This document shows, piece after piece, positions 43,289-52,506 of a stretch of DNA of 64,000 bases. The notes beneath the pieces are model-generated. The model did not search any database and was not told the origin of the DNA. It worked only from the letters and a program-made list of their open reading frames with translations. The position numbers and the translations under genes were made by a program. Each line of letters opens with the position of its first letter. Position 1 is the first letter of the stretch. Source of the DNA: Microbacterium oleivorans (lineage in GTDB: Bacteria > Actinomycetota > Actinomycetes > Actinomycetales > Microbacteriaceae); NCBI RefSeq assembly GCF_023715745.1, contig NZ_JAMBOV010000006.1:62001-126000 (forward strand). Reading direction: 5' to 3'.

Positions 43289-44722
43289 TCACGCGTGACG
43301 GTCGAGGAACGCGTAGACCTCGCCGTCGTCCACCCCGGGGAACATCCCGCGCGGAAGCGGGGAGAACATCTGCATGTGCACGCGGGCACTCGGCCACGCC
43401 TTGCCCTGCCACCGCCCCGTGAGCTCCGCGTCGGGACGACGGCAGCAGGCCTCGTCGGGGCAGGTCGACGTGGCGCGCTTCTGTGTCTCACGCCCACGGA
43501 ACCACCGGGCGTCGTCGAAGGGCACGCCCACCGTGATCGAGAACTCGCCTTCGGTCGTCGTCCCTGTCTGGCTCGAGCACCAGAACGTGCCGCCGGGGGT
43601 GTCGGTGTACTGGTAATGCTCGGTCGTGCGGTTCTGCTCGGCGAACGCCGACCGCGCGGCGAACTTCCGGCAGACGACCTGGCCCTCCACCGAGCCGGTC
43701 ACATCCATCGGCAGGGGGAGTCCGTCGTTCTCGTAGACGCGGTTGATCGCTCCCGCCCCGTCCACACGCAGGAAGTGCAGCGGGATGTCGAGGTGCTGTG
43801 TCAGGAGGTTCGTCAGCCGCATCCCCGCCGCCTCGTGGGTGACGCCGAAGGCGTCGCGGAAGTCCTCGACGGCGAGATTGCGATCCTTCTTCGCCTGGGA
43901 CAGGAAGGCGACCGACGCCGTCTCGGGCATGAGGCAGCAGGCGGCGTAGTAGTTGATCTCCAGTCGTTGCTGCAGGAAATCGGCGTAGTCGGTGGGCGGG
44001 GCGTGGCCGAGCAGCCGGTGGGCCATGGCCTGCAGGGCCATCGACCGCAGGCCGTGTCCGCCGGGGATGGATGCCGGGGGCAGATAGATCCGGCCGTTCT
44101 CCAGATCCGTGACCGATCGTGCCGAGTGCGGGAGGTCGTTCGCGTAGATCAGCTCGAAACCGAGCTGCTCGGCCATGATGCTCACCGTCCGGTGCGTGAG
44201 GGCCCCGGTCGTGTGCCCGGCCGCCTTGAGCTTCTTCTCCGCCAGCTTCTCGATGTCGGGGAGGTAGTTGTTCTGCTCCCGCATCCGCAGTCGCAGTTCG
44301 GTGTTGGCGCGACGCGCCTCTTCGGGGGTCGCGATCGACTCCCGCTCGCGGCGCTCGAGCTCGCGGTGCAGCGCCAGGATCCCCTCGATCGTCTCGTCGG
44401 ACATGGTCTTGGTGACCTTGACCGGGGGCACGCCCAGGCGGCGGAAGACCGGGCTCTGCTGTGCCCGCTCCAGCTCCAGCTCGAGGGCGGCGCGACGATT
44501 GGGCGGTTCATTCGACAGCAGATCGGTGACATCGGTGCCCGTCGCGGTCGCGACGGCCTGCAGCACCGACAGTTTCGGCTCGCGCTTGCCGTTCTCGATG
44601 AGACTCAGCTGGCTGCCCGCGATGCCGACGATCGCGCCGAGCTCGTCGAGTGTGTAGCCGTGCGCCTGTCGATGGTGGCGGATGCGATGACCGAGCGTCG
44701 AGAGCTGGATGGGGGTCGCCAT
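43289..44722 (-). CDS. ramB: RamB-like XRE regulator of acetate/gluconeogenic metabolism
   Basis: 477 residues. The N-terminal XRE helix-turn-helix (YTLDELGAIVGIAGSQLSLI) is followed by a middle region with a degenerate IrrE/ImmA-type motif (MAHRLLGH). The C-terminal ScfR-type domain is Cys- and Trp-rich (EQNRTTEHYQYTDTPGG, TCPDEACCRRPDAE). Length and order fit RamB, which in Corynebacterium and Mycobacterium represses acetate, glyoxylate and related genes. Divergence from pckG supports this. ATG 44722 follows TAACAT by 7 bases. The exact targets are inference. Confidence 0.85.
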   Translation of the reverse strand: MATPIQLSTLGHRIRHHRQAHGYTLDELGAIVGIAGSQLSLIENGKREPKLSVLQAVATATGTDVTDLLSNEPPNRRAALELELERAQQSPVFRRLGVPPVKVTKTMSDETIEGILALHRELERRERESIATPEEARRANTELRLRMREQNNYLPDIEKLAEKKLKAAGHTTGALTHRTVSIMAEQLGFELIYANDLPHSARSVTDLENGRIYLPPASIPGGHGLRSMALQAMAHRLLGHAPPTDYADFLQQRLEINYYAACCLMPETASVAFLSQAKKDRNLAVEDFRDAFGVTHEAAGMRLTNLLTQHLDIPLHFLRVDGAGAINRVYENDGLPLPMDVTGSVEGQVVCRKFAARSAFAEQNRTTEHYQYTDTPGGTFWCSSQTGTTTEGEFSITVGVPFDDARWFRGRETQKRATSTCPDEACCRRPDAELTGRWQGKAWPSARVHMQMFSPLPRGMFPGVDDGEVYAFLDRHA

Positions 44723-44735
44723 GATCTTGATGTTA

Positions 44736-44748
44736 GCGAAAGAATCGC
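44736..44748. promoter_or_regulatory. Inverted repeat between ramB-like gene and pckG
   Basis: GCGA-AAGAA-TCGC, perfect 4-bp arms in an AT-rich patch. It lies just upstream of the minus-strand -10 (TAACAT) and about 85 bases before pckG. It could be the regulator's own site, but arms this short occur by chance. Confidence 0.35.
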
Positions 44749-44832
44749 AGATTTTTACCTCACGAATCCCGAAAAGTAGCGCTCAGGGACGCGCACAGTG
44801 GGATCACGACCACCCCGACCGAGGAGCGCCGA

Positions 44833-46734
44833 ATGGCCATCGCAGACCTGTTCACCCGCCCCACCCGCACCGCCTCCGCGCCCGCAGCCCCCGCAGCGAC
44901 GGCGGCCCCCACCGGCATCCGTCCCACCGTCACCGGCCGGGGGATGGCGGCGCTGGAGGCGTGGGTCGACGAGATCGCCGCTCTCACCCAGCCCGCCCGC
45001 ATCCACTGGGTCGACGGTTCCGCGGCCGAGAACGACGCGCTCCTGCGTCAGCAGGTGGACGAGGGCAAGCTCATCAAGTTGAACCCCGAGTGGCGGCCCG
45101 GTTCCTACCTCGCCCGCTCGCACCCGAGCGATGTGGCCCGCACCGAGGCTCGCACCTTCATCGCGTCGGAGCGCGAAGAGGATGCCGGGCCCACCAACAA
45201 CTGGATCGCCCCCGACGAGATCCGCGCCACCATCACCCCCCTGTTCGAGGGCAGCATGCGCGGTCGCACCATGTTCGTCGTGCCGTTCTCGATGGGCGCC
45301 GTGGGCGGTCCCCTGTCGCACATCGGCGTGCAGATCACCGACAGCGCCTACGCCGTCACCTCGATCGGCATCATGACGCGTGTCGGCCTCGAGGTGCTGC
45401 AGCAGATCGCCGACGGCAAGCCCTGGGTCAAGACGGTGCACTCGGTGGGCGCTCCGCTGGCTCCGGGACAGGAGGACGTCCCGTGGCCCTGCAACGACGA
45501 GAAGTACATCGTCCACTTCCCCGAGACGCTCGAGGTGTGGTCGTTCGGCTCGGGCTACGGCGGCAATGCGATCCTCGCCAAGAAGTGCTTCGCCTTGCGC
45601 ATCGCCTCCGTCATCGGACGCGACGAGGGCTGGCTCGCCGAGCACATGCTGCTCATCCGCGTCATCGACCCGGCAGGCAAGGCGTACCACGTCGCCGCCG
45701 CGTTCCCCTCGGCCTGCGGCAAGACCAACCTCGCCATGCTGCGCCCGACGATCCCGGGCTGGCGCGTCGAGACGCTCGGTGACGACATCGCGTGGCTCCG
45801 TCCGGGGGAGGACGGCCGCCTGTGGGCCATCAACCCGGAGGCGGGCTTCTTCGGCGTCGCCCCCGGCACCGGTGAATCGACCAACGTGACGGCGGTCGAC
45901 ACGCTCTGGGGGAACACCATCTTCACGAACGTGGCGCTCCGTCCCGATGGGGACGTGTGGTGGGAGGGGCTGACCGACGAGGCGCCCGCCGAGCTCACCG
46001 ACTGGGAGGGCAAGCCGTGGACCCCGGCGTCCGGTCGTCCCGCCGCCCACCCGAACTCCCGCTTCACGGTGAGCGCGGGGCAGTGCCCGCAGATCGCCGA
46101 CGACTGGGATGCGCCCGAGGGCGTGCCGCTCGATGCGATCCTCTTCGGCGGCCGTCGCGCGACCAACGTCCCGCTCGTGGTCGAGGCGACCGACTGGACC
46201 CACGGCGTCTTCATGGGCTCGAACATCTCGTCCGAGCGCACGGCCGCCGCCGAGGGACTCGTCGGCGAGCTGCGGCGAGACCCCTTCGCGATGCTGCCCT
46301 TCTGCGGCTACAACATGGCGGACTACTTCGCCCACTGGCTCAAGGTCGGTCAGAAGCTGCGCTTCGACCGGGCGCCGCGGATCTTCCAGGTCAACTGGTT
46401 CCGCAAGGGATCGGACGGGCGCTTCCTGTGGCCCGGCTTCGGCGACAACGCCCGTGTCATCGACTGGATCATCCGACGCATCGACGGGTCCGTCGGTGCC
46501 GTCGACAGCCCGGTGGGGCGTCTGCCGCGCACCGAGGACCTGAATCTCGCCGGCATCGAGGTGCCGCAGGAGGATCTCGACGAGCTGTTCGCGGTGGACC
46601 CGGCATCCTGGCTCGCCGAGGCGGACCTCACCGAGGAGTTCTACCGCACGTTCGGCGGCACGGTGCCCGCTGCGCTCTACGCCGAGCTCGCCGCGCTGCG
46701 CTACCGCCTGCACCGCACGCAGCAAGAGGTCTGA
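44833..46734 (+). CDS. pckG: Phosphoenolpyruvate carboxykinase (GTP)
   Basis: 633 residues, the size of the GTP-dependent enzyme. It converts oxaloacetate and GTP to PEP, GDP and CO2, the first step of gluconeogenesis. Landmarks: [19 protein letters not shown], the GTP P-loop [39 protein letters not shown] and [17 protein letters not shown] 44833 is preceded by GAGGAGCGCCGA. It diverges from the ramB-like regulator, which probably controls it by carbon source. A strong hairpin follows. Confidence 0.97.
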   Translation: MAIADLFTRPTRTASAPAAPAATAAPTGIRPTVTGRGMAALEAWVDEIAALTQPARIHWVDGSAAENDALLRQQVDEGKLIKLNPEWRPGSYLARSHPSDVARTEARTFIASEREEDAGPTNNWIAPDEIRATITPLFEGSMRGRTMFVVPFSMGAVGGPLSHIGVQITDSAYAVTSIGIMTRVGLEVLQQIADGKPWVKTVHSVGAPLAPGQEDVPWPCNDEKYIVHFPETLEVWSFGSGYGGNAILAKKCFALRIASVIGRDEGWLAEHMLLIRVIDPAGKAYHVAAAFPSACGKTNLAMLRPTIPGWRVETLGDDIAWLRPGEDGRLWAINPEAGFFGVAPGTGESTNVTAVDTLWGNTIFTNVALRPDGDVWWEGLTDEAPAELTDWEGKPWTPASGRPAAHPNSRFTVSAGQCPQIADDWDAPEGVPLDAILFGGRRATNVPLVVEATDWTHGVFMGSNISSERTAAAEGLVGELRRDPFAMLPFCGYNMADYFAHWLKVGQKLRFDRAPRIFQVNWFRKGSDGRFLWPGFGDNARVIDWIIRRIDGSVGAVDSPVGRLPRTEDLNLAGIEVPQEDLDELFAVDPASWLAEADLTEEFYRTFGGTVPAALYAELAALRYRLHRTQQEV

Positions 46735-46755
46735 CCCGCCTCGCACCGTCCAGAC

Positions 46756-46800
46756 GTCGCAGATGGTCGCCTTCCCTCCCGGGGGGCGTCCATCTGCGAC
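46756..46800. terminator. Bidirectional terminator after pckG
   Basis: GTCGCAGATGG pairs perfectly with CCATCTGCGAC (11 bp). A G-rich inner loop can add base pairs. It starts 22 bases after the pckG stop and 9 bases beyond the stop of the convergent ABC gene. Confidence 0.65.
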
Positions 46801-46808
46801 GCCTCGCG

Positions 46809-48689
46809 TCAGACCAGGAGCTGGCGGGCGGCGAGGTCGCGGTAGAGCGGCACGTCGCGGATGAGCTCCTCGTGGGTGCCCTGGCCCACGACACGGCCGT
46901 GGTCGAGGACCACGATGAGATCGCTGTCCACGACCGTCGACAGCCGGTGCGCGATGACGACGAGGGTGCGTCCGGCCGCGACGGCGTCGATCGCCTCGCG
47001 CATGCGCTGCTCGTTGAGGCCGTCGAGCGATGAGGTGGACTCGTCGAGCAGGAGGATCGGCGGCGCGGCGAGAAGGGCGCGGGCGATCGCGAGGCGCTGG
47101 CGTTCGCCGCCGGACAGCATGACGCCCGCCTCGCCGACCGGGGCCCGCAGCCGGAGGGGGGACCGCTCGAGGACGTCCGTCAGGTTGACGGCGGCGAGCA
47201 CCCGCTCGCAGTCCTCGTCCGACGCGTCCGGTGATGCGAGCCGGAGGTTGTCGGCGATCGTGCCGGCGAGGGTCGGGGCATCCTGCTCGACGTAGCCGAG
47301 CCGGGCGCGCAGCGACAGCCGGTCGAGGGCGCGGGCGTCGACACCGTCGATGAGCACGGCGCCGGTGGTCGGATCGTAGAACCGCTCGATGAGGGCGAGG
47401 GTGGTCGACTTGCCGGCGCCCGACGGGCCCACCAGCGCAACGCGCGATCCGCGCGGCACGTGGAACGAGACCCCGCGCAGGACCGTGGCCTCGGGCGCGG
47501 GCTCGAACTCGGACTCCTCGGGCAGCGGCGCGCGGGCGTCGGCGAGGGTCTTCAGCGCCTCGTCCTGCGCGCTCCGCCGGGCGCGCACCACCGCGTCGGG
47601 GTAGGAGAAGTGCACGTCGCGGAACTCGATCGCGGCGGCGGCGTCGCTCTCCGACGCGACGGCGGATGCGGCGATCTCCGCATCCGCCGCGGTCTCGTCC
47701 GGCAGGTCCAGGACCTCCTGGATGCGGCCGAGGGCGCCCAGGGCCTGATTGACCGACGTGATCGCGCCGAAGAACGAGGCGAGGGGCTGCACGAGGAAGA
47801 AGAGGAACATCACGAAGACGACGAGCTGGGCGATCTCGATCGCGCCCGACGCGACGCGGAATCCGCCGACACCTAGGACGACGAGCAGCGACACCTGCAG
47901 TGCGATGCCGGCGACGGGGACGACGACCGCCGACGCCTTCGCGACACTCACGCCGGCGTCGTACGCCTCGCTCGCGGTCGCCGAGATGCTCTCCTGCTCG
48001 CGGGCTTCGGCACCCGACGCGCGGATGGTGCGGATCGAGCCGATCGCCCGCTCGACCCCCGAGGCGAGCTCGCCGACCTTCTCCTGCTGCACGGACGTCG
48101 CCCGACGGATGCGGCCGCTCAGGACGCCGACCACCGCGGCCGACGCTCCGATGACGACGACGATGAGCAGCAGGAGCACGGGATCGATCACGAGCATCGC
48201 GATGATCGCGCCCACGAAGATGAGGGCGTTGCCGATCGAGTCCGCGAAACCCTGCGTGAGGACGGCGTAGAGCAGGGTCGTGTCGGTCCCGACGCGCGAG
48301 ACCAGATCGCCGGTGCGCCGGGCGTCGTACTCCTGGACCGGCAGGTGGAGGAGCTTCGCGATGAGGCGTCGGCGGCTCGAGTACACGACGGCAGTGCCGG
48401 TGCGCTGCAGCAGGTAGTGCTGGAACCCGCCGATCAGCGAGGAGAGGACGACGAGACCCACGAGGACCCAGACCAGGATGCCGAGGGCATCACCGGCCTG
48501 CACCCGTCCGATGACATCGCCCACCAGCAGCGGCTGGACGAGCGTGGCGACCGCTTCGAGGACGCTCAGGACGGCGACGACGACGAGGACGCCCTTGTGC
48601 TCGAGGAGGAAGGGGAGGAGCTGACGAAGGCTGGCGCGGGGCCCGTCGTCCTTCGCGGGACGACGCAGACCGCGGCGAGGCGTGGACAT
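46809..48689 (-). CDS. ABC exporter, fused membrane and ATPase domains, with an NBD insertion
   Basis: 626 residues, expected to act as a homodimer. Six-helix membrane domain at about 30-330. The ATPase has Walker A GPSGAGKSTT, signature LSGGERQ, Walker B ILLLDESTSSLD with Glu present and switch His in VIAHRLS, so both sites should be active. An unusual charged insertion of about 35-40 residues (containing RARRSAQDEALKTLADAR) separates the A-loop strand FSYPD from VLRGVSF, where relatives have about 8 residues. Substrate unknown; multidrug or lipid export are the family options. Confidence 0.9.
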   Translation of the reverse strand: MSTPRRGLRRPAKDDGPRASLRQLLPFLLEHKGVLVVVAVLSVLEAVATLVQPLLVGDVIGRVQAGDALGILVWVLVGLVVLSSLIGGFQHYLLQRTGTAVVYSSRRRLIAKLLHLPVQEYDARRTGDLVSRVGTDTTLLYAVLTQGFADSIGNALIFVGAIIAMLVIDPVLLLLIVVVIGASAAVVGVLSGRIRRATSVQQEKVGELASGVERAIGSIRTIRASGAEAREQESISATASEAYDAGVSVAKASAVVVPVAGIALQVSLLVVLGVGGFRVASGAIEIAQLVVFVMFLFFLVQPLASFFGAITSVNQALGALGRIQEVLDLPDETAADAEIAASAVASESDAAAAIEFRDVHFSYPDAVVRARRSAQDEALKTLADARAPLPEESEFEPAPEATVLRGVSFHVPRGSRVALVGPSGAGKSTTLALIERFYDPTTGAVLIDGVDARALDRLSLRARLGYVEQDAPTLAGTIADNLRLASPDASDEDCERVLAAVNLTDVLERSPLRLRAPVGEAGVMLSGGERQRLAIARALLAAPPILLLDESTSSLDGLNEQRMREAIDAVAAGRTLVVIAHRLSTVVDSDLIVVLDHGRVVGQGTHEELIRDVPLYRDLAARQLLV

Positions 48690-48736
48690 CCCTCTATCTT
48701 CTCCTGCGACGGCTGAGCGGTGTCCGATCTCGTCGG

Positions 48737-48742
48737 TAGGGT
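48737..48742 (+). promoter_or_regulatory. -10 element of a probable leaderless promoter (DrrA-like gene)
   Basis: TAGGGT, 6 bases before GTG 48749; identical hexamer and spacing to the CE7 esterase promoter. Confidence 0.5.
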
Positions 48743-48748
48743 GGTCCG

Positions 48749-49690
48749 GTGCCAGAACCCGTGATCCGCGCCGACCAGCTCGTGAAGGCCTACAAGAGCA
48801 AGGGCAAGCCCGACTTCCTCGCCGTCGACGGTCTCTCCTTCGAGGTCGCCCCGGGTGAGTCGTTCGGCCTGCTCGGTCCCAACGGTGCGGGCAAGTCGAC
48901 GACGATGAAGATGATCGGCGCCGTGTCCACGCGCACGAGCGGCGATCTCTCCATCCTCGGTCTCGACCCGGACCGCTACGGACCGGAGATCCGCTCGCGA
49001 CTCGGTGTCGTGCCGCAGCAGGACAACCTCGACGGAGAGCTCAACGCCCGCGAGAACCTCTACATCTACGGGCGGTACTTCGGTCTGCCGGGCAAGGTGT
49101 GCGCGCAGAAGGCCGACGAGCTGCTCGCCTTCGCGCAGCTCGAGGACAAGGCGAAGAACAAGGTCGATCAGCTCTCGGGCGGCATGAAGCGCCGCCTGAC
49201 CATCGCCCGCGGGCTCATCAACGACCCGCGCATCCTCCTCCTCGACGAGCCGACGACGGGCCTCGACCCGCAGGCGCGGCACGTCCTCTGGGACCGACTG
49301 TTCCGCCTCAAGGAGCGCGGCACGACACTCGTCCTCACGACGCACTACATGGACGAGGCGGAGCAGCTGTGCGACCGCCTCATCGTCGTCGACAAGGGGC
49401 GCATCATGGCCGAGGGGAGCCCCGCCTCCCTCATCCGGGAGCACTCCAGCCGGGAGGTGCTCGAGGTGCGCTTCGGCTCGGATCGCAACGAGCACGTCGC
49501 CGCCCAGCTCCAGGGCATCGGCGACCGCGTCGAGGTGCTGCCCGACCGCATCCTCGTCTACGCGCACGACGGCGAGGCCGCACTCGAGCGTGTCACGGCG
49601 TCGGGCCTGCAGCCGATGACGAGCCTCGTCCGCCGCTCCAGTCTCGAGGACGTCTTCCTCCGCCTCACCGGACGGTCGCTGATCGAATGA
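48749..49690 (+). CDS. ABC-2 type transporter ATPase, DrrA/NodI-like
   Basis: 313 residues. Walker A GPNGAGKSTT, Q-loop VVPQQDNLD, signature LSGGMKRRLTIARG, Walker B ILLLDEPTTGLDPQ and switch His in LTTHYMDEAEQ. The C-terminal 80 residues form the extra domain (DUF4162 type) of DrrA-like proteins that export drugs, lipids or polysaccharides. GTG 48749 follows TAGGGT by 6 bases. It is coupled by ATGA to the first of two permease genes, giving one ATPase for a permease pair. Confidence 0.92.
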   Translation: MPEPVIRADQLVKAYKSKGKPDFLAVDGLSFEVAPGESFGLLGPNGAGKSTTMKMIGAVSTRTSGDLSILGLDPDRYGPEIRSRLGVVPQQDNLDGELNARENLYIYGRYFGLPGKVCAQKADELLAFAQLEDKAKNKVDQLSGGMKRRLTIARGLINDPRILLLDEPTTGLDPQARHVLWDRLFRLKERGTTLVLTTHYMDEAEQLCDRLIVVDKGRIMAEGSPASLIREHSSREVLEVRFGSDRNEHVAAQLQGIGDRVEVLPDRILVYAHDGEAALERVTASGLQPMTSLVRRSSLEDVFLRLTGRSLIE

Positions 49691-50568
49691 GTGACACGAC
49701 GCAAGCGGCGCAGCCGACGCTCGACGAGCTGCGCGCCGAGGCGCTGGAATGGGGCCGCAAGCCTCGGCGCCGGGGCAGCTGGTACGTCACCGAGCACATG
49801 GTGCGTGCGATGCGCGCGTACGGGTGGACGATCGTCGTCGGCGCGCTCGGGCAGCCGGTCCTCTACCTGCTCGGCCTCGCGGCGGGACTCGCCGCTTTGA
49901 TCCAGGCGCCGATCACGGACCGCGGTGTGCAGGTCGATTACCTCGTCTTCGTCGCGCCGGCCCTTCTCGTGACCGCCGCGATCTCGGTCGCGTCCGAGGA
50001 GATGACCTACCCCGTCATGGCGGGCTTCAAATGGCGCCGCTACTTCTTCGGCTTCAACGCCTCCGCCCTCTCGAGCCCCCAGATCGCGAACGGCGTCATC
50101 GTCGGCGCCGCGGCGCGGATGCTCTTCGCCGTCGCGGCCTACTACCTGTTCATCTGGCTCCTCGGCGCCCTCGGTATCGGATGGACGACCGTGCCGAACC
50201 CTGAGACGGGGTGGCTCGCGATCCCGGCTGGCCTGCTCGCGGGGCTCGCCTTCGGCATCCCGCTCATGGCGTACGCCGGATCGATCGAGGACGACAAGGG
50301 GCAGTTCGCCCTCGTGCAGCGGTTCGTCTTCATGCCGATGTTCCTGTTCTCGGGCACGTTCTATCCGCTCGAGACGCTGCCCGTGTGGCTGCAGTGGATC
50401 GGGTGGATCTCGCCGCTGTGGCACGGCGCCGAACTCGGCCGGCTCGCCACCTACGGCGCCGCGGTCCCGCCGCTCATGATCGCGGTCCACCTCGCGTATC
50501 TGGTGATCTTCGCCGGGGTCGGATACCTCTGGGGCCGGAAGGTCTTCATCGAGAGGCTCGCGAAGTGA
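49687..50568 (+). CDS. ABC-2 type permease, first of a pair
   Basis: 293 residues. An N-terminal cytosolic part of about 45 residues (ALEWGRKPRRRGSWYVTEHM) is followed by six helices, among them WTIVVGALGQPVLYLLGLAA and AYAGSIEDDKGQFALVQRFV before MFLFSGTFYPLETLP, the last being a conserved ABC-2 motif (FSGTFYPL, NodJ-like). It works with the DrrA-like ATPase upstream and the second permease, which starts inside its stop codon (GTGA). Confidence 0.9.
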   Translation: MSDTTQAAQPTLDELRAEALEWGRKPRRRGSWYVTEHMVRAMRAYGWTIVVGALGQPVLYLLGLAAGLAALIQAPITDRGVQVDYLVFVAPALLVTAAISVASEEMTYPVMAGFKWRRYFFGFNASALSSPQIANGVIVGAAARMLFAVAAYYLFIWLLGALGIGWTTVPNPETGWLAIPAGLLAGLAFGIPLMAYAGSIEDDKGQFALVQRFVFMPMFLFSGTFYPLETLPVWLQWIGWISPLWHGAELGRLATYGAAVPPLMIAVHLAYLVIFAGVGYLWGRKVFIERLAK

Positions 50569-51386
50569 GCGCCGTCGTCGCCGACACCACCGCCCGCCGC
50601 GGGGGAGTGCGGGCCCTGTGGGCGGGGAACCCCGGCGCGGTCGTGCAGCGCGGGCTCATCGCCGCCCGCTCGTCGAGCTGGGTCGTCGTCCTCTCGGGCT
50701 TCTTCGAGCCGGTCTTCTACCTGCTGTCGATGGGTCTCGGCCTCGGCGCGCTCATCGGCACCGTCCAGACCTCGCAGGGCGTCGACGTCCCCTACGAGGC
50801 GTTCATCGCGCCGGCGCTGCTCGCGGTCTCGGCCATGAACGGCGCGATCTACGACTCGACCTGGAACGTCTTCTTCAAGCTCAACTACGGCAAGCTCTAC
50901 GAGGGGATGCTCGCGACCTCGCTCGGTCCGCTCGATGTGGCCCTCGGCGAGATCCTCTATGCGCTCCTGCGCGGCCTGCTCTACGCGACCGGCTTCATGA
51001 TCGTCATGCAGATCCTCGGGCTGAACCTCGCCTGGACGGCGATTCTCGCCATCCCCGCGGTGCTCCTCATCGCGTTCGGCTTCGCGAGCCTCGGCATGGC
51101 GATCACGAGCTACATGAAGACCTTCCAGCACATGGACTGGATCAACTTCGTCCTTCTGCCGATGTTCCTGTTCTCCGCCACGTTCTACCCGATCACCGTC
51201 TACCCCGAGTGGGTGCAGTCGATCGTCATGGCGCTGCCGCTGTGGCACGGCGTCGAGCTCATCCGCGGCCTGACCCTCGGCATCCTGTCGGTCGACATGC
51301 TGTGGCACGTCCTCTACTACGCCGTGATGATCGCGGTCGGGTTGGTCTTCACGACGAAGCGTCTGCGAGCCCTGTTCCTCGACTGA
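50565..51386 (+). CDS. ABC-2 type permease, second of a pair
   Basis: 273 residues with six helices. Landmarks mirror the first permease: RSSSWVVVLSGFFEPVFYLL, YDSTWNVFFKLNYGKLYEGM, MFLFSATFYPITVYP and LPLWHGVELIRGLTLG. The LWHG(V/A)EL motif occurs in both, so they are distant paralogues and likely form a heterodimeric channel. The substrate is unknown. Its stop is 2 bases from the stop of the convergent oxidoreductase gene. Confidence 0.9.
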   Translation: MSAVVADTTARRGGVRALWAGNPGAVVQRGLIAARSSSWVVVLSGFFEPVFYLLSMGLGLGALIGTVQTSQGVDVPYEAFIAPALLAVSAMNGAIYDSTWNVFFKLNYGKLYEGMLATSLGPLDVALGEILYALLRGLLYATGFMIVMQILGLNLAWTAILAIPAVLLIAFGFASLGMAITSYMKTFQHMDWINFVLLPMFLFSATFYPITVYPEWVQSIVMALPLWHGVELIRGLTLGILSVDMLWHVLYYAVMIAVGLVFTTKRLRALFLD

Positions 51387-51388
51387 GG

Positions 51389-52381
51389 TCAGCGGCTGGA
51401 CTCCATGACCTCGCGCGCCTTGCGGATGCGGCGGGGGTTCACGGGATGCGTGGCGAGCACGACCTTGCCGCGGGAATGCAGTTTCTGCAGGTCGTCGTAC
51501 GCCTCGGCGACGTCGGCGAGCGGATAGAAGCCCGAGACGAGGACGTTCACGGCTCGCTTCTCGGCGAGACCGACGACCTTGCGCAGCTGGTCGGTGCCAT
51601 GGGCGACGGCGTCCGGCTGGTCCGAGAGGAGGGCGACCTCGCGTTCGCGGCGGTCCGCGCTCGAGCGGAATTTGCCGGCCGGTACCCCCAGCGCCTCCGC
51701 GATGTCCTGTCCGTCCTGTCCGAAGTTGTCGATGTACGCGCTCACGCCGTCGGGGGCGAGGGCTCGGATGCGCTCGACGATGCCGTCGCCGTAGCGCACC
51801 GGCTTGACACCGAGCTGGCGCAGGTAATCGAAGTTGCGGTCGCCGCACGTGCCGATGACGCGGGCGCCGCGGTGCAGGGCGATCTGCGCTTCCACGCTGC
51901 CGACGCCGCCCGCGGCGGCGGAGATGACCACGGTGTCGCCCGCCCCGACCTTGAGTTCGTCGAGGATGTCGAGAGCAGTCGTCCCGGCGAGGTAGAGGCC
52001 GCCCGCCGTCTCGAACGTGATGTTCTTGGGCTTCCGTACCAGGCGGTCGACGGAGACCGTCACGTGGCTCGCCTGCGCACCTGCGCGAAGATGACCGACG
52101 ACGTCGCTGCCGACAGGGAAGCCCGTCGTGTCGGGTCCGGCCGCGATCACCGTGCCGGCGAAGCAGCTGCCCGAGCGGCGGGGGAAGGGGTCGTCCCACT
52201 CCTTCTCGGCTCCCGAGCGGACGAAGCCGTCGATGTGGTTGAGACCCATCGTCATCACCTCGACGGTCACCTCGCCCGGGCCGGGCTCAGGAAGAGGCCG
52301 GGTGACGAGGTGCAGCACCTCGGGTCCGCCGCTCTCGTCGTACTCGACGACCGATGCTTCTGAGACCTTCTTGATGGCCAT
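51389..52381 (-). CDS. NADPH:quinone-oxidoreductase-type medium-chain dehydrogenase (no zinc site)
   Basis: 330 residues of the MDR superfamily. The GroES-like N-terminus has LNHIDGFVRSG and FAGTVIAAGPDTTGFPVGSD. The nucleotide motif is VVISAAAGGVGSVEAQIAL. The Cys cluster of zinc alcohol dehydrogenases is missing, which favours a quinone or enone reductase using NADPH. ATG 52381 follows GAGGAG. The physiological substrate cannot be read from sequence. It is probably monocistronic. Confidence 0.88.
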   Translation of the reverse strand: MAIKKVSEASVVEYDESGGPEVLHLVTRPLPEPGPGEVTVEVMTMGLNHIDGFVRSGAEKEWDDPFPRRSGSCFAGTVIAAGPDTTGFPVGSDVVGHLRAGAQASHVTVSVDRLVRKPKNITFETAGGLYLAGTTALDILDELKVGAGDTVVISAAAGGVGSVEAQIALHRGARVIGTCGDRNFDYLRQLGVKPVRYGDGIVERIRALAPDGVSAYIDNFGQDGQDIAEALGVPAGKFRSSADRREREVALLSDQPDAVAHGTDQLRKVVGLAEKRAVNVLVSGFYPLADVAEAYDDLQKLHSRGKVVLATHPVNPRRIRKAREVMESSR

Positions 52382-52449
52382 CGTCCACTCCTCACGTGCC
52401 TGTGGGGCCGACGATAGCCCTGCGGCCGCGGGCAGCGGAGCTCTTGACA

Positions 52450-52495
52450 GACGGATGCCGCGACCCTCCCGGTGGGGTGGGCCGCGGCATCCGTC
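52450..52495. terminator. Hairpin terminator downstream of the MHS symporter gene
   Basis: Perfect 13-bp stem GACGGATGCCGCG / CGCGGCATCCGTC with a 20-base loop, 12 bases past the stop of the minus-strand gene. It carries the GGATGCC/GGCATCC core also seen at 7279, 11634 and 27394. Confidence 0.75.
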
Positions 52496-52506
52496 GGATC
52501 ACGAGG

